Part shown: positions 21,680-31,938 of the stretch, one piece after another
How the letters are laid out: each line of letters begins with the position of its first letter
Numbering within the stretch: position 1 is the first letter of the stretch
From: Anthostomella pinea
Lineage: Eukaryota > Ascomycota > Sordariomycetes > Xylariales > Xylariaceae
Assembly (NCBI GenBank): GCA_963556695.1
Contig: CAUWAG010000010.1
Span: 1 to 64,000, forward strand
Reading direction: 5' to 3'
DNA length: 64,000 bases
Program-made: the position numbers and the translations under genes
Notes under the pieces: generated by a model
Told to the model about the DNA's origin: nothing
Seen by the model: the letters and a program-made list of their open reading frames with translations, nothing else
Database searches by the model: none

Positions 21680-24600
21680 GTACATCAAACGAAACATATC
21701 GACACAGGCATCTAGTCATCCATTCTGTGAATACAGCAGGGGGACAAAAGAGTGCAGGCCCTACAGAGTTAGCCATCAACCTGGCTGACTATAAAGGAGA
21801 ACAAGCAGACATCATTCTGATGCAAGAGCCCTGGGTTGGCATACCACCAGGCAGGAGAATGGGAGTAAAGACACACCCCAATTACAATATATTCTCCCCA
21901 GTGGATTCCTGGGACAGCGACAGTACACGGCCCAGATCTCTCATCTATGTGAGAAAATACCTTCAAGCGGATCAACTTCGGCCCTATGCTACACGAGACA
22001 TCACCTGGGTCAAGGTACAAGGCATTACATTTGCCAGTGTCTACCGGCCATGTGACAACCCACAGGAAGTGGATGACATTCTGGAAGTATGGACTCCACC
22101 TTTTGGCTGCGTTATAGCTGGAGATTTCAATGCTGGCGACACATCCTGGGACTCAAGCAATCCAGGATATCATGGTGGTGCTATACTTGCACGAACTATG
22201 GCAGACCACGGACTGGATCTGATTTCTGAACCAGATGTCCCGACACATGATGACGGAAATGTACTAGATCTGGTGTTCTCTGATGTCCCCATGGCTGAAG
22301 CCTCAGTCAATGATGCACTTCAGTGCACCTCAGATCATGAGACATTACGAATAGTCATTCCAATCCAGGGAGATCTGGACCGAGTACCCAAGGCCAATCA
22401 TTGGATAGTACCGGACGATAAACTACAGGAGCTGGCAGATAATGTCCAAACCAGGATTCATGAACTCCCCCGGCTGGGTGTATCCCCTGGCCAGGTAGAC
22501 ACCTTTACACAAAGCCTGATCAACATGATCCAAGGCTGTATCAGGACAGTGGGCAAGAGGCCCCGTCAATCTAGGCCCACTGCTTGGTGGAATGATGACT
22601 GCAAAGCAGCTGTTCAGACATACAGGGCCCTTTCCAAACAGACTACAAGCCAAGAAGGACGGAATTCAGCCCGACGGGAATTTCGCGGCGTGGTCCGGAA
22701 AGCTAGGAGAGAGTACTGGCAGACTCTAATCAATTCAGCAACTGAGCCAAAGGACCTATACAGAATCGTCTCTTGGCACAAGTTATCAGCAGGATTGCGT
22801 TCCCCTCCAATCATCATAGGAGACCAAATATTCGAGTCACAAGAGAGCAAGGCAAATGCATTACGCTCAGCCACGCTTGAACGAAGTACCTCAGACAACG
22901 ATATCATCGACCCCTGGTCCGCTCAGATCATACAACCCAAGCCACACATCCCCCTTGAATACCACGTCGGACTGGAAGAGGCTGAAGGGTGCACTTTAGG
23001 AACCAAGAGCAACTCCCCGGGAGTAGATACCCTCACAGTACGGATTCTGAAAGCTTGCTGGCCAGTCATTGGTGAACATATCAGAGCCCTTTTCCAGACC
23101 TGCCTACTGATTGGACACCACCCTAAACCATTCAAAGTAGCTGAGGTGGTGATGATCCCAAAACCAGGAAAGAAAGACTACTCCAATCCCAGGGCCTACA
23201 GACCAATATCGCTACTGTCATGTCTTGGCAAGGGCCTAGAACGACTCATTGCGAAAAGAATTACCTGGTTTGTTGTCAAACTTGGAATTCTAGCCCCACA
23301 ACATTTTGGAGCTCTACCAAAGCGCTCTGCCACTGACCTGGTAGCTGCACTCATACACGATATTGAGCAGGCCCTTGACCAAGGCCTCGTTGCAACGGTA
23401 GTCACATCAGATGTGAAAGGGGCCTTTGATGCTGCCCTAATGGGACGGCTGGTGGTTCGCATGAGAGAACAGGGCTGGCCAGGCTTTCTCATAAGATGGG
23501 TCCAGTCGTTCATGTCCGAGCGGTCCGCAAGAGTTCGGTTTGAAGGTACTGTGACCGATATAAAAGCTCTCACTTGTGGGCTCCCACAAGGCTCACCAGT
23601 CTCTCCAATCCTCTACATGCTGTATACAGAGCCAATCTGTGCCCGACTTGGCATGAAAAGAAGACGCTTTGGATATGCAGATGACTTAGCAACACTCTGC
23701 ATTGGAAAGAACCTTGAAGAAACAGCTACAGAGGCTTCTGAAAACCTTCATTTACTCAACCAATGGGGACATAACAACGCTATTGAATTTGATCCCGACA
23801 AAACCGAGATCATGCACTTCTCACGGAAAAAGAACTCAGACAATCCCCCAGTTTGCCACGGAACAATGAACAAAACAGCTAAGCATTCCATGCGATGGCT
23901 AGGTGTCCTTCTGGATAGGAAACTAAACTTCAAAGACCATGTTTCTCACTGGGCCAAGAAAGCTAGTAGGGTAGCAAATCACCTTCGAGGACTATGCAAC
24001 ACAGTCAAAGGACTTCCAGTAAAGTCAACCAAGAGGGCTGTGAAAGCTTGTGTTATTCCTATTCTCACACATGGCCTGGAGGCCTGGTACCCAGGAATCG
24101 AGAAAACTGGGAGCTTAGGTGAGACATCAGCATGTCGCATTAAGGGGCTTCTTGGAACAATAGATGCCGTACTACGAACGGCGATCAGGGCTATCTTGCC
24201 AGTCTGGAAAACACACCCTGGACATATCTTACACTTTGAATCGCAGATTCCCCCAGCAGGAGTTCTTGCAGAGTCAATAAGACGACGTCACGGCCTCCGA
24301 CTAGGACGAATAGATCAGAGACACCCTCTGGTTGGCAGGCTCCAAATACAAGCTCGCAAGGATCCAACAAGGCTACAAAGGAGCTTCCAGCTAGTCCCTG
24401 ACTTCCAGAGACCAATACTTACCAGGCCATCATGGAGGAAGCGCCCAATCCGCAAAGACAAAGACAAAGAAACAGAGCTCTTCAAGCAATGGTTACAAGA
24501 GAGAAACGTGAACACTGACCTTGTCATCTACTCAGATGGATCACAGTTGGATGACCAAGGCACAATCCGCACTGGATGGGGTTATACCATCAGGAAAGGC

Positions 24601-25365
24601 GGCACTACACAAGAAGTATACCGGGGAAGGGGCAGACTTCTACAAGCAGAAGTAGTAGATGCTGAAGTCCATGGTGCTCTCCAAGGTCTTGCAGCAGCCA
24701 GGGCAATTGGACACGGAAAACAGCTATATGTCTGCCTGGACAACACGTCAGTGGTAGATGGGCTCAATGGGACTCCACCCGAGACATCACAAAACATTTT
24801 TCTACGATTTCAAGAACTTGCCACAGCACACACTCCTGGAGTGACCGTCAAATGGATTCCTGGACATAGAGATATTGATGGCAACGAAGCTGCCGACACA
24901 CTAGCAAAAGAGGGTGCCATGCTGGAAACAGACACAACAAATCTTCCTACAATCTCTTGGGTCAAGAGAGATCTCAAAAGACAGGGCAAGAAAGAGTTCA
25001 ACCAATGGTGGAAAGACCAATCAGAATCTAGGTATCAAGAAGTATACTCACATGCAGTAACTGAAAGAGACCTTATATCTTTTAAGAGGAGTACTTTACA
25101 CAGACTTCTAGCGGCCAGATCTGGACATGGCGACTTTGCCAGATACCATGAACGCTTTGGGCACACAGATTCAAATGATCACTGCAGCTGTGGTGAGAAG
25201 AAAACACCACAACACATTTTCTTTTGTAAGAGGCTGGGGAAAAATCGGCTACTGCCTAGGCATTCGCCTAGGGCAGCTTGTTTACAATACTTAGGGGAGA
25301 GGAGCACAGAATGGGCAAAATTCGTGGAGAAGAGCAAGTTCTTTTCAACAATCTGCCCCCGATAG
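21673..25365 (+). CDS. LINE ORF2: AP-endonuclease, reverse transcriptase, RNase H
   Basis: 1230 aa, intact. An APE-type endonuclease fills residues 1-230 (IILMQEPWVG, AGDFNAGDTSWDS, CTSDHETLRIVI with the catalytic SDH). RT spans about 480-750, with YRPISLLSCLGKGLERLIAK, LPQGSPVSPILYMLYTEPI and the active-site GYADDLATL. RNase H lies at 940-1090: IYSDGSQLDD, AEVHGALQGL, CLDNTSVVDGL and WIPGHRDIDGNEAADTLAKE keep the acidic residues. A CxC-x(n)-H-x4-C cluster (CSCGEKKTPQHIFFC) ends the protein. EN plus RT plus RNase H is the layout of the Tad/I superfamily. It acts by target-primed reverse transcription. All key residues look present, so this copy may be active and could mobilise the SINEs nearby. 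Confidence 0.93.
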   Translation: MLGTSNETYRHRHLVIHSVNTAGGQKSAGPTELAINLADYKGEQADIILMQEPWVGIPPGRRMGVKTHPNYNIFSPVDSWDSDSTRPRSLIYVRKYLQADQLRPYATRDITWVKVQGITFASVYRPCDNPQEVDDILEVWTPPFGCVIAGDFNAGDTSWDSSNPGYHGGAILARTMADHGLDLISEPDVPTHDDGNVLDLVFSDVPMAEASVNDALQCTSDHETLRIVIPIQGDLDRVPKANHWIVPDDKLQELADNVQTRIHELPRLGVSPGQVDTFTQSLINMIQGCIRTVGKRPRQSRPTAWWNDDCKAAVQTYRALSKQTTSQEGRNSARREFRGVVRKARREYWQTLINSATEPKDLYRIVSWHKLSAGLRSPPIIIGDQIFESQESKANALRSATLERSTSDNDIIDPWSAQIIQPKPHIPLEYHVGLEEAEGCTLGTKSNSPGVDTLTVRILKACWPVIGEHIRALFQTCLLIGHHPKPFKVAEVVMIPKPGKKDYSNPRAYRPISLLSCLGKGLERLIAKRITWFVVKLGILAPQHFGALPKRSATDLVAALIHDIEQALDQGLVATVVTSDVKGAFDAALMGRLVVRMREQGWPGFLIRWVQSFMSERSARVRFEGTVTDIKALTCGLPQGSPVSPILYMLYTEPICARLGMKRRRFGYADDLATLCIGKNLEETATEASENLHLLNQWGHNNAIEFDPDKTEIMHFSRKKNSDNPPVCHGTMNKTAKHSMRWLGVLLDRKLNFKDHVSHWAKKASRVANHLRGLCNTVKGLPVKSTKRAVKACVIPILTHGLEAWYPGIEKTGSLGETSACRIKGLLGTIDAVLRTAIRAILPVWKTHPGHILHFESQIPPAGVLAESIRRRHGLRLGRIDQRHPLVGRLQIQARKDPTRLQRSFQLVPDFQRPILTRPSWRKRPIRKDKDKETELFKQWLQERNVNTDLVIYSDGSQLDDQGTIRTGWGYTIRKGGTTQEVYRGRGRLLQAEVVDAEVHGALQGLAAARAIGHGKQLYVCLDNTSVVDGLNGTPPETSQNIFLRFQELATAHTPGVTVKWIPGHRDIDGNEAADTLAKEGAMLETDTTNLPTISWVKRDLKRQGKKEFNQWWKDQSESRYQEVYSHAVTERDLISFKRSTLHRLLAARSGHGDFARYHERFGHTDSNDHCSCGEKKTPQHIFFCKRLGKNRLLPRHSPRAACLQYLGERSTEWAKFVEKSKFFSTICPR

Positions 25366-25466
25366 ATAGCCTTCCTTGAAGGACCAGATGGATGACCCCA
25401 AGGTCATACCGCCGCAACAACGGGGATGGGCCCGTGAGCGGGACTGACTGTACTTATTATCTTGAG

Positions 25467-25560
25467 ACCTCCACAACCCTGCGATGCAGAGGCTCTGGGA
25501 GGCGTGGTTTGCACTACTGAGGAGCTACCCCCACGTTAAATACAAAACAAACAAACAAAC
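25467..25560 (+). repeat. LINE 3' tail shared with SINEs, ending (AAAC)n
   Basis: The last 94 bp, from ACCTCCACAACCCTGCGATG through GAGGAGCTACCCCC to the AAAC repeat, recurs at the 3' ends of the SINEs at 46014-46582 and 54896-55451 and of LINE copy 2. This is the segment that the RT is expected to recognise. Confidence 0.93.
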
Positions 25561-26296
25561 TCAGCCCAGGATCTCGCCTACCGCACCGCACCGAGCTCGC
25601 CGCAGCGAGAATGTTTCGCTTAAGCCACTAACATTATCATTTCAAACCAGTCCGAACGAGAGCTCGACCTTTGCATACGTTACGGGAAGCGATCGCTTAG
25701 GGTCTATTGTTTTCTTGCGCCTAAATGGGACATGGTACTGGCCAAAAGCTCTGTCAGGGACAGGTTTATATCGAGTTAACCCTTTGTCTATAACCATACC
25801 GATCAAGACGGGGATCTGTAATATAGCAGTTACGCTCCCCGACTATCTCGTCTCTGGTCGTGTTTGGGTGTCTACGACCGAGCTTGAATTTTATACACAT
25901 ACTGATAAAACAGGGGCCTTCCATCTGATCGAACCGACTGTCTCAAACCCCGATTACGCCTCTGTCGACGTGGATTCGGGATTCTTAGAACTTACTTATA
26001 CTTTGAACGGGGGAATATATGCTAACTTATCGTTTGTTGACTTTGTTGGATTTCTCTTAGGCATGTCGCTAACCCTTGCTGATGGTATGGTTCAAATAGT
26101 TGCAGGCCTTCCAGTTGATTCTGTCTCAGGTATTTGCCAAGCACTGCACCAGCAGGCCATTGAAGAAGGCATATCATGGACCAGCTTGTGCGCTACTGTT
26201 GCAGGTAACCAGGCATTAAGGGTATTATCGCCGAACATATACAACGCAGCAAATTCCGGTTCGGTCCGAGCGCGAAGCTGCTCCTCAAGGTCCTGA
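25561..26296 (+). pseudogene. GH64-type beta-1,3-glucanase fragment
   Basis: An open frame reads through a region resembling family GH64 (thaumatin-like beta-1,3-glucanases): NPLSITIPIKTGICNIAVTL, SGRVWVSTTELEF, SVDVDSGFLELTYTLNGGIY, YANLSFVDFVGFLLGMSLTL, then ALRVLSPNIY near 26230. Family members are about 400 aa and secreted; here the signal peptide and N-terminus are lost at the LINE 1 end, and after NIY the family sequence stops. Beyond it, a plus frame from about 26246 (FGPSAKLLLKVLNSHNTK to 26430) has unknown identity. This is a gene fragment, probably dead. The frame begins inside the LINE tail, so no native start is visible. Confidence 0.75.
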
Positions 26297-26595
26297 ACTC
26301 CCACAACACCAAAGTCGACCACATAACGATCAGCCCGGGCGAGAAGTACGGCAATACGGGACTAGTCAGTCCCAATGATAAGTCGCTGGAGTTGCCCACC
26401 TTTGATGATGTTGTCAAGGTCATGGAGTAATATCACGGCGCCAACGAGGAGGATAAGGGGCTACCAATATAGGACCACTGCGCCCATTTCACGATCCTTT
26501 ACTTCTCCGTAGACTTGCTTTCTTGCGCACAACCATTCCTCCAGCACTGACTTGAACACCTCCAGGGGCCAGCTGGACGGCCACAGCTCCTGGTA

Positions 26596-27750
26596 CTAGG
26601 ATGTCGTAGCACGTTTACTTAGGAACGCTTTGATTCTCTCGACCCCCTGTGAATCGCCCTCTTTCGTTCCCTTGTTCTTTCTATCGACCCAGCCGTCGGT
26701 ATAGCTGCCTCCGAAGTCGATAAGCCAGATAAAGCCACTCCTGTCAACCAGGATATTGTGTGGTTTGGCGTCCCCCCAGACGATGTCGACCCTGTGTATC
26801 TCTGCGATAAGAGTATCCAACTGGTCGGACCAGCTCGAGAGGACGTCGGGGGTGGCGACTGTGCTACTCGCTCTGTGATACAGCGTCTCCAGCCAAGGTT
26901 TCTGGTTCGTCTCGACCCAAGTCAATAGAATCCCAAGCAAACGCGAGCCCCCTTCCTCGCTGACGGGCCACGTATCCTCATCGTCATCGACCACGACTCC
27001 GTGCATACGACAGATCCGCAGGTCTGACCGGATCCGTCCAGCTGCCGTAGACTCGGCGATTCGTCTGTATGTGGCCAGCTCGGATAGGTTCGCGCTCCCA
27101 GGGCCGTTACCACCGTGCCAGGGCTTGAAGAAGTATTCATGGCCGCCTGCTAAGACCCTGGCAGGGCGGGCGAGGCGTGGCTCGCCTGCTCGAGTCGAGA
27201 AACTGGGAATAATGCGCGTTTGACGTGATGAATAGATGCTGGACACCCAGCTGCCAAGCTCGAAAAGTTGTTGCAGCTGACCCGAAATTTGCGGAATGTA
27301 CTGTCCAGGAGGGACCATATCCTCCTTGGGGGTCTCCCCTATGAAAAAGGGAGCGACTTTCTCATCCCCTGCAGCTGCTCTGGCTTCAAAGGCGTAGTGC
27401 TTTGGGTACAGATAATCTGAAAGGAGGTCGCTTGGCGGAACTGGGAGTTTACCTGCCAAATCGGTCATTATCGACTGAAAGGGCTCCACCAGCTGCTTGG
27501 TGGTCCGGTCCCATTGGGCTCCATCGTCAGTTTCTAGCGCATGCCAGTTGTCCAGATATTGGTTCCGAAGCCCGTCAGACTTGATGTTTTGGAGCGAGTA
27601 GCTGATATTCATGACGCCGCCAAAACAGCGCATCGTGATTTGAATGTCATAATCATTGTCTAGTGCACTCGTTGTCACACCACCGAGTCTGAACCGTTGC
27701 GGCATGATAGAAGCTGGAAACTCCCAGCAATGACAAAGAAACAGATGCAT
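26596..27750 (-). CDS. Protein-kinase-like fungal protein
   Basis: Single exon, 384 aa (an alternative start at 27705 gives MPQRFRLGG). The C-terminal half has kinase-fold signatures: a predicted lysine strand (GGHEYFFKPW near residue 205), a catalytic-loop-like HRVDIVWGDAKPHNILVD near 320, and a DFG equivalent, LIDFGGSYTDGWVD. The WGDAKPHN loop is the variant found in fungal-specific atypical kinase-like proteins, often expanded in subtelomeres. The N-terminal 190 residues are unlike any domain I know. The frame is complete and undamaged. Substrate unknown; activity is plausible because the Asp, Asn and DFG residues are present. Confidence 0.75.
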   Translation of the reverse strand: MHLFLCHCWEFPASIMPQRFRLGGVTTSALDNDYDIQITMRCFGGVMNISYSLQNIKSDGLRNQYLDNWHALETDDGAQWDRTTKQLVEPFQSIMTDLAGKLPVPPSDLLSDYLYPKHYAFEARAAAGDEKVAPFFIGETPKEDMVPPGQYIPQISGQLQQLFELGSWVSSIYSSRQTRIIPSFSTRAGEPRLARPARVLAGGHEYFFKPWHGGNGPGSANLSELATYRRIAESTAAGRIRSDLRICRMHGVVVDDDEDTWPVSEEGGSRLLGILLTWVETNQKPWLETLYHRASSTVATPDVLSSWSDQLDTLIAEIHRVDIVWGDAKPHNILVDRSGFIWLIDFGGSYTDGWVDRKNKGTKEGDSQGVERIKAFLSKRATTS

Positions 27751-27989
27751 TTGTATGGGCTATAATTGTGCTGCGAGGCTCGAAATGTTTCAAGTGCCAG
27801 CAGCTATACCCTGCAGCTATACCCCGCAGATATACCCCGCTTGTGCTAAATCCCTGCTCTCTCGGCACGTACATCGAGAGGCAGCTGTAACCACTGCCCG
27901 CCCGCCATGACCCTGTTGATATACCAATCGTTCCTGGGCCTGCTCAATTCTGGTTCCCATTTGGAGTCCTAGGTGTGTAAATGCTGCAT

Positions 27990-28322
27990 CTAGGGGCCGT
28001 AGCACCTGTGGCATTCGGTATGGCCGCAGTCGACATTGCTGCAAACTAGAGCACCTCGCGTTTGAGTGTTGCACCTGTGGCACTGCCAGCCGTTTGCTTT
28101 CCGCGCTCTTCTTCGGCACGGGGTCTGATTCGTCATCTCCGGGTTTTGGCACCAAGTAGTTACGAAATGTGTTGCGTGCGACTCGGCGCCTCCTGGAGGT
28201 TGACAGTGATAATAATTGCCGTGGTGATCGGATGTAGCATAGGGGCATTGGCTGGCATCCTCGGGCATCCAATATACGAATTTGTGGTCACAGCCATATC
28301 TGGTAAGAATCTTCTGGCACAT
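27990..28322 (-). CDS. Small Cys-rich hypothetical protein
   Basis: About 110 aa if started at MCQKILTRYGCDHKF; the frame stays open further upstream. Eleven cysteines and many histidines are spread through it (CPYA, YHCQPPGG, WCQNPEM, CHRCNTQTRG, CGHTECHRCYGP). The C-terminal C-x2-C...C-x-H-x2-C-x2-C pattern could bind zinc. No signal peptide is visible, so a cytosolic or nuclear zinc-binding protein is more likely than a secreted effector. Many small ascomycete proteins starting MCxxI...YxCGH look like this; function unknown. Confidence 0.5.
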   Translation of the reverse strand: MCQKILTRYGCDHKFVYWMPEDASQCPYATSDHHGNYYHCQPPGGAESHATHFVTTWCQNPEMTNQTPCRRRARKANGWQCHRCNTQTRGALVCSNVDCGHTECHRCYGP

Positions 28323-29404
28323 TATCAGGTCGTTATGGATAGTGGTGTATGTCCGTCTCTCTGTTAACTCTGTCTTGGCAGAGTTCTGTGTCGTAGAGGA
28401 AGCTATTAATTCGCATTTAGTTGAGGCAACGGTAGACTTGGATGAGGCATCACATACCTTGGCGAAACAGACGCAATGCGAAGCAACTGGAGACGATTGC
28501 TTCAAATCTTTCATTGAGAATGCGTTTGCCCTCTTAAATACCATGGGCAGGTATTCCGCAGGGCCCTAGTGCTGCAATCGCCTCATTATCATCACACCGG
28601 TCCTTCTGTACCATTTTCGTGAGTAAGGAGCAGCTCTCTATAATCGATATCCTCTCAATGCTTAATCAGTGAGCATTCCGCGGGTTCCTGTCGTGCACGC
28701 ACACATGACACATCCTTTCGATTCGGAAAGAGACGGTCAGAGGTGCTTCATCTTATCCGCGCGTAGTCTGCGCGGAGTCTGCGCACTCCTGAGGCCGTAT
28801 GCAAGGCGGCCCGCATGCGCACGCCATCGCAGGGGACTTGGCACTCCTGTTTCCACTCTTGTGCGCACGCAAACTTCCTAATCCAAGGTAGTTGACAGGG
28901 TTCGGACGGCCTGCTCACTCCGCAAATTTCAGCGATGGGTAAGCCCCGCACGCGGTATCAACCAGCGTCCTGCATCAACAGAAATCTAGCGAAGGTCTTC
29001 TAATACAATCGTTTTCATCTCAATGCAAATCCAACGTCCTGGCGGGCTACAACGCAACGTCGACTGCTACCTTGGTTGAATTCAAGCCACGCACAGTACT
29101 CCAGCACCACGCATCATTAACCTTCACTGGTCTTTCAAGATCAGCCTCAATGGCAAGTCTAGCACCGCATGATCGATGCTCACCCATCTTATACCTACTT
29201 AGGACCCAAGTCAGGATCTCGACACAGATGCCTTCAACGGTGCGGCGCATGCCGGTGCCGGTGTTTACAACAAGGGCACGATGTATTGGAAAGGCAGCAG
29301 TGCCTATTTCAAGCGGCCAGGGGATAAGAAGTGGAATGATATGAAAGATACTGGTCAATGGACACTGGAAAGCGGCTGCTTGGTCTATTTGAGTGGAGGG
29401 GAGA
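28323..29404. other. Spacer with a possible small-protein remnant
   Basis: No clear gene. On the plus strand 29209-29421 is open after an acceptor-like CTTAG and reads DAFNGAAHAGAGVYNKGTMY then SSAYFKRPGDKKWNDMKDTG to a stop, which looks protein-like. I found no convincing upstream exon or start, so it may be the last exon of a decayed gene. Confidence 0.35.
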
Positions 29405-30600
29405 TCAGGAAGAAGGCATGATATTTGCTGAGTGAAGTCCATCAGGCCAAAGCCCGCGCCATATCGCGACGGCATGTTGTGCTTCTAACCCAATGTCGAG
29501 CCGGCCTGGGCTATCGTCTGTCTCCCATATGGTCATAGACAGACACCTGGATAGCATCTCACCATTTGAAAGTTCCTCCATGCGTTGCGGCCCCTGGCGA
29601 AATGCCGTACTGACCACCTGCCCAAATAGTTTGTCAATAGGCACGTTTGTAGCCCCTCTGGGCTTTACACTCCTGTTGATATCGACCATGGCGCTATGTT
29701 CCAAGACGAGACATCGCCGCATCTGTATGACCTGGGTATGGACGCCAAAGAGCTCCTTTGCGACATGCTGCACTTCTCTGGCAGATATATCGACAACGAA
29801 GTGACACTCGGTTGGGTCCGATAGAAAGGACAGCATGACACAGGCTGTATCACCTGCCTTGACAATCGCAGTGCACATGTAGTGGGGGAAGACGAATGGG
29901 AGGTTCCTGGCCTTTGGCCACGCATATTCGTATTGTGGGTCGATTTCAAACGTCTTCCATTCTTGCAGCGCTTCTGATATGCTCCCTTCGTGCATCGTGA
30001 CTTCTGCGTCGGCAATAGATGTCTTGAGGAGGCTGGGAGAAGCCATTTGCTGGTTGCGACGCAAGCTGTCAGAGCGCCGACGTTTTGTGGGACGAGAACA
30101 GGGCTCGGGGGGCAAGAGGAGCGACACCTTTGATGATTGGACGTTGGCCAGTAGTCCTGGAAAGTTAGCTGGCTAACAAACAAGTGCCTGCATGACTTAC
30201 GGGAACGAGAGTTGCCACGGTCAGAAGAGTGTAAGATATGTTGGAGGCGTCTGTCCACAGAATCATGAGCATCGGTCGCGGATACCTCAGCAGCTACCTG
30301 TTCGAGTGTGGAGGTTGATAGACGAGCAGCATATTCTTTGACCATGAGGTTGCGCCCGGTCGCAAGGAAGTACGCAAACCAGGCCTTGAACCCTGTCTTC
30401 AAAAAGTCATACGAGATAGGTTCGGACAGAGAGATAGCTGCTAGAGCCTTGTCGAGTCCCGGTGGTGCTTTGATTAAGGCCTGCTCTTCTGAAAGACACA
30501 ACTGTAGTGCTTCCGTGACAACGCTAGCGGGATCATTACTACTGATGTTGTGACCCTGGAAGTGTAAATTGACAATTGTCTGATCTTCTTCACTGGACAT
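29405..30600 (-). CDS. Uncharacterised two-exon fungal protein
   Basis: Exons 30600-30201 and 30156-29405 are joined by a 44-nt intron with GTAAGT donor, GCTAAC branch-like site and CCAG acceptor; the product is 383 aa. The N-terminal third is helical and acidic (MSSEEDQTIVNLHFQGHNIS). A basic patch, RPTKRRRSDSLRRNQQ, follows just after the splice and could be a nuclear localisation signal. The C-terminal part (FVFPHYMCTAIVKAGDTAC) has mixed strands. I recognise no domain. Unspliced, it would appear as two overlapping frames. The window shows no functional partner. Confidence 0.65.
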
Positions 30601-31696
30601 ACTTATGTGGATTTGTGCGAAAGAAAGGGTGAGCTGTGCGCATTGCGCGACTGAGCATGGGGTGACTTTAACTCTATGCGAAGCTCGTGCGCAGAGTCAT
30701 CGTCGTTCGCTTTCGCACCTGCGTATGCCTGGAGCCCCGTATTTTTGCGCACCCCCTTCGCAACGGGTGCGCAAGGGTGAAGCGCCAGCCAGCCCCACAT
30801 CCAAGGCAACCGTATGTGTCCGCCTGCCCTTGGCAGATGCTCATAGCTTACCATGTACGAGGAGCTGCAGTCCTGTGACCAGTTGGGATGGCCGGGTCAT
30901 ATCATCTCTGTAGGTCTGACAATCATAGATCATGCTAGCGGCCGGGTCAACGCCGCCAGTAATGCGTGGCAGGGTCCTCCCTCAGGACGTCGCTAGGCGC
31001 TTCCAGCTGCCTCTGGATATACCGATGGATGCAGTCACCGACTCGAACTTAAGATGGACAGCAAGCTGAGTCAACTCGTATCGCATGGCATCATACGTGG
31101 GATGAACGAGGGCAACGTCGAGTGGGAGTGCGTACCTTGGGGCTTCGTGTCAAAGCACTCCTAGAGCTTGACGAGGGCCGCCATGTCAGACATGGTGATC
31201 GGGTCGGAGGTCGCATTCTCGGTTGCCATATTCTGCTGTACTGGTAGACGCAGTGGATTGTGCGTGTATGGGCGCGTGGGTGTGGGTGTGGGCGTTGGAG
31301 GAGGAGTTGACTGTGATGATGCGGGATGGGATCTGCTTGACACAAGGACGTGCTGTCATTGCGGGGCAGGACACCTACCCCCCGCTAGCGCCTCAGGCCT
31401 CTGTTCTGGGGTGTAGGGGTAGGTACGGGTATAAGCAATTCGAAAGATACGTCGTTGGAGAGAAGAGGTTGTCGGGAAAAGGACACAGGTAGTCAAATGG
31501 GAAATAGAGTTGTTGTAAAGTAAAAACCAAACCGCGGGTGAATAGAAGGGGTGTCAGCATTACAGGGTGTAGAGGAGACAGGGGGTAGGGGTCGGGGTAG
31601 GGTTAGAAAGTATTGATTACTGTACCAGACAATGATTCGATGATAATACCTGCTCAAGTGAAGTCTACTTCATAGCATGAACGAAAACACACAGGT
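30601..31696. other. Intergenic, no supported gene
   Basis: The left part is rich in TGCGCA-type words. A minus-strand segment near 31000-31240 begins MATENATSDPITMSDMAALV and meets a stop after 22 codons, with further open sequence beyond; it could be a broken gene but no family is recognised. G-rich runs lie near 31560-31610. Confidence 0.4.
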
Positions 31697-31900
31697 TGTT
31701 GGAACAGGCTTGAACGATCAATCATAATACTCGAGTATGGGGTCAAGGTCATGATGTTGCTGATGGTTGGATTGGGAGGTCTAGCTGGACCTGAAGGTCT
31801 GGCTAAGTGACCTCGCAATCCGGTATCTAATCACTTATCTAATCATACATGTGGGTCCTGGTATAGATGGTTTGCAGGCTGGAATCGCATGGATCCAACA
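31697..31900. repeat. Solo LTR, copy A (204 bp)
   Basis: Begins TGTTGGAACAGGCTTG and ends CATGGATCCAACA, so it has TGTTGG...CCAACA inverted ends. It is very similar to 47894-48097, which also measures 204 bp. The flanks (CAGGT and AGTAC) do not form a clear 5-bp duplication. It lies just beyond the last recognisable exon of the rhodopsin-domain gene. Confidence 0.88.
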
Positions 31901-31938
31901 AGTACAGTCCAATCCCGTAGAGGTGGTTGAGACATCAC

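Larger units (their letters stand above)
19976..25560 (+). mobile_element. Tad-like non-LTR retrotransposon (LINE), copy 1, apparently full length
   Basis: About 5.6 kb. The 5' limit is set by the start of similarity with copy 2 (AAAAACAACTATTTTTCTTG at 19976 and 42461); the 3' limit is an (AAAC)n tail. It has a 5' leader of about 125 bp, ORF1 (gag-like), ORF2 (endonuclease, RT, RNase H), and a 3' UTR of about 195 bp. Both ORFs are open from end to end. ORF1 stop and ORF2 start overlap by 7 nt, suggesting coupled translation. I see no target duplication. It interrupts or borders a GH64 gene remnant on its right. Confidence 0.93.

Noticed and set aside
25450..25560. A CRISPR-like or tandem array at the AAAC/AATC repeats
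   Set aside because: These are short LINE or SINE 3' tails in a eukaryotic genome, with no spacers.
25484..26296. A 270-codon gene starting at 25484
   Set aside because: The first 25 codons lie in the LINE tail and the AAAC repeat; only the part after about 25600 resembles GH64.
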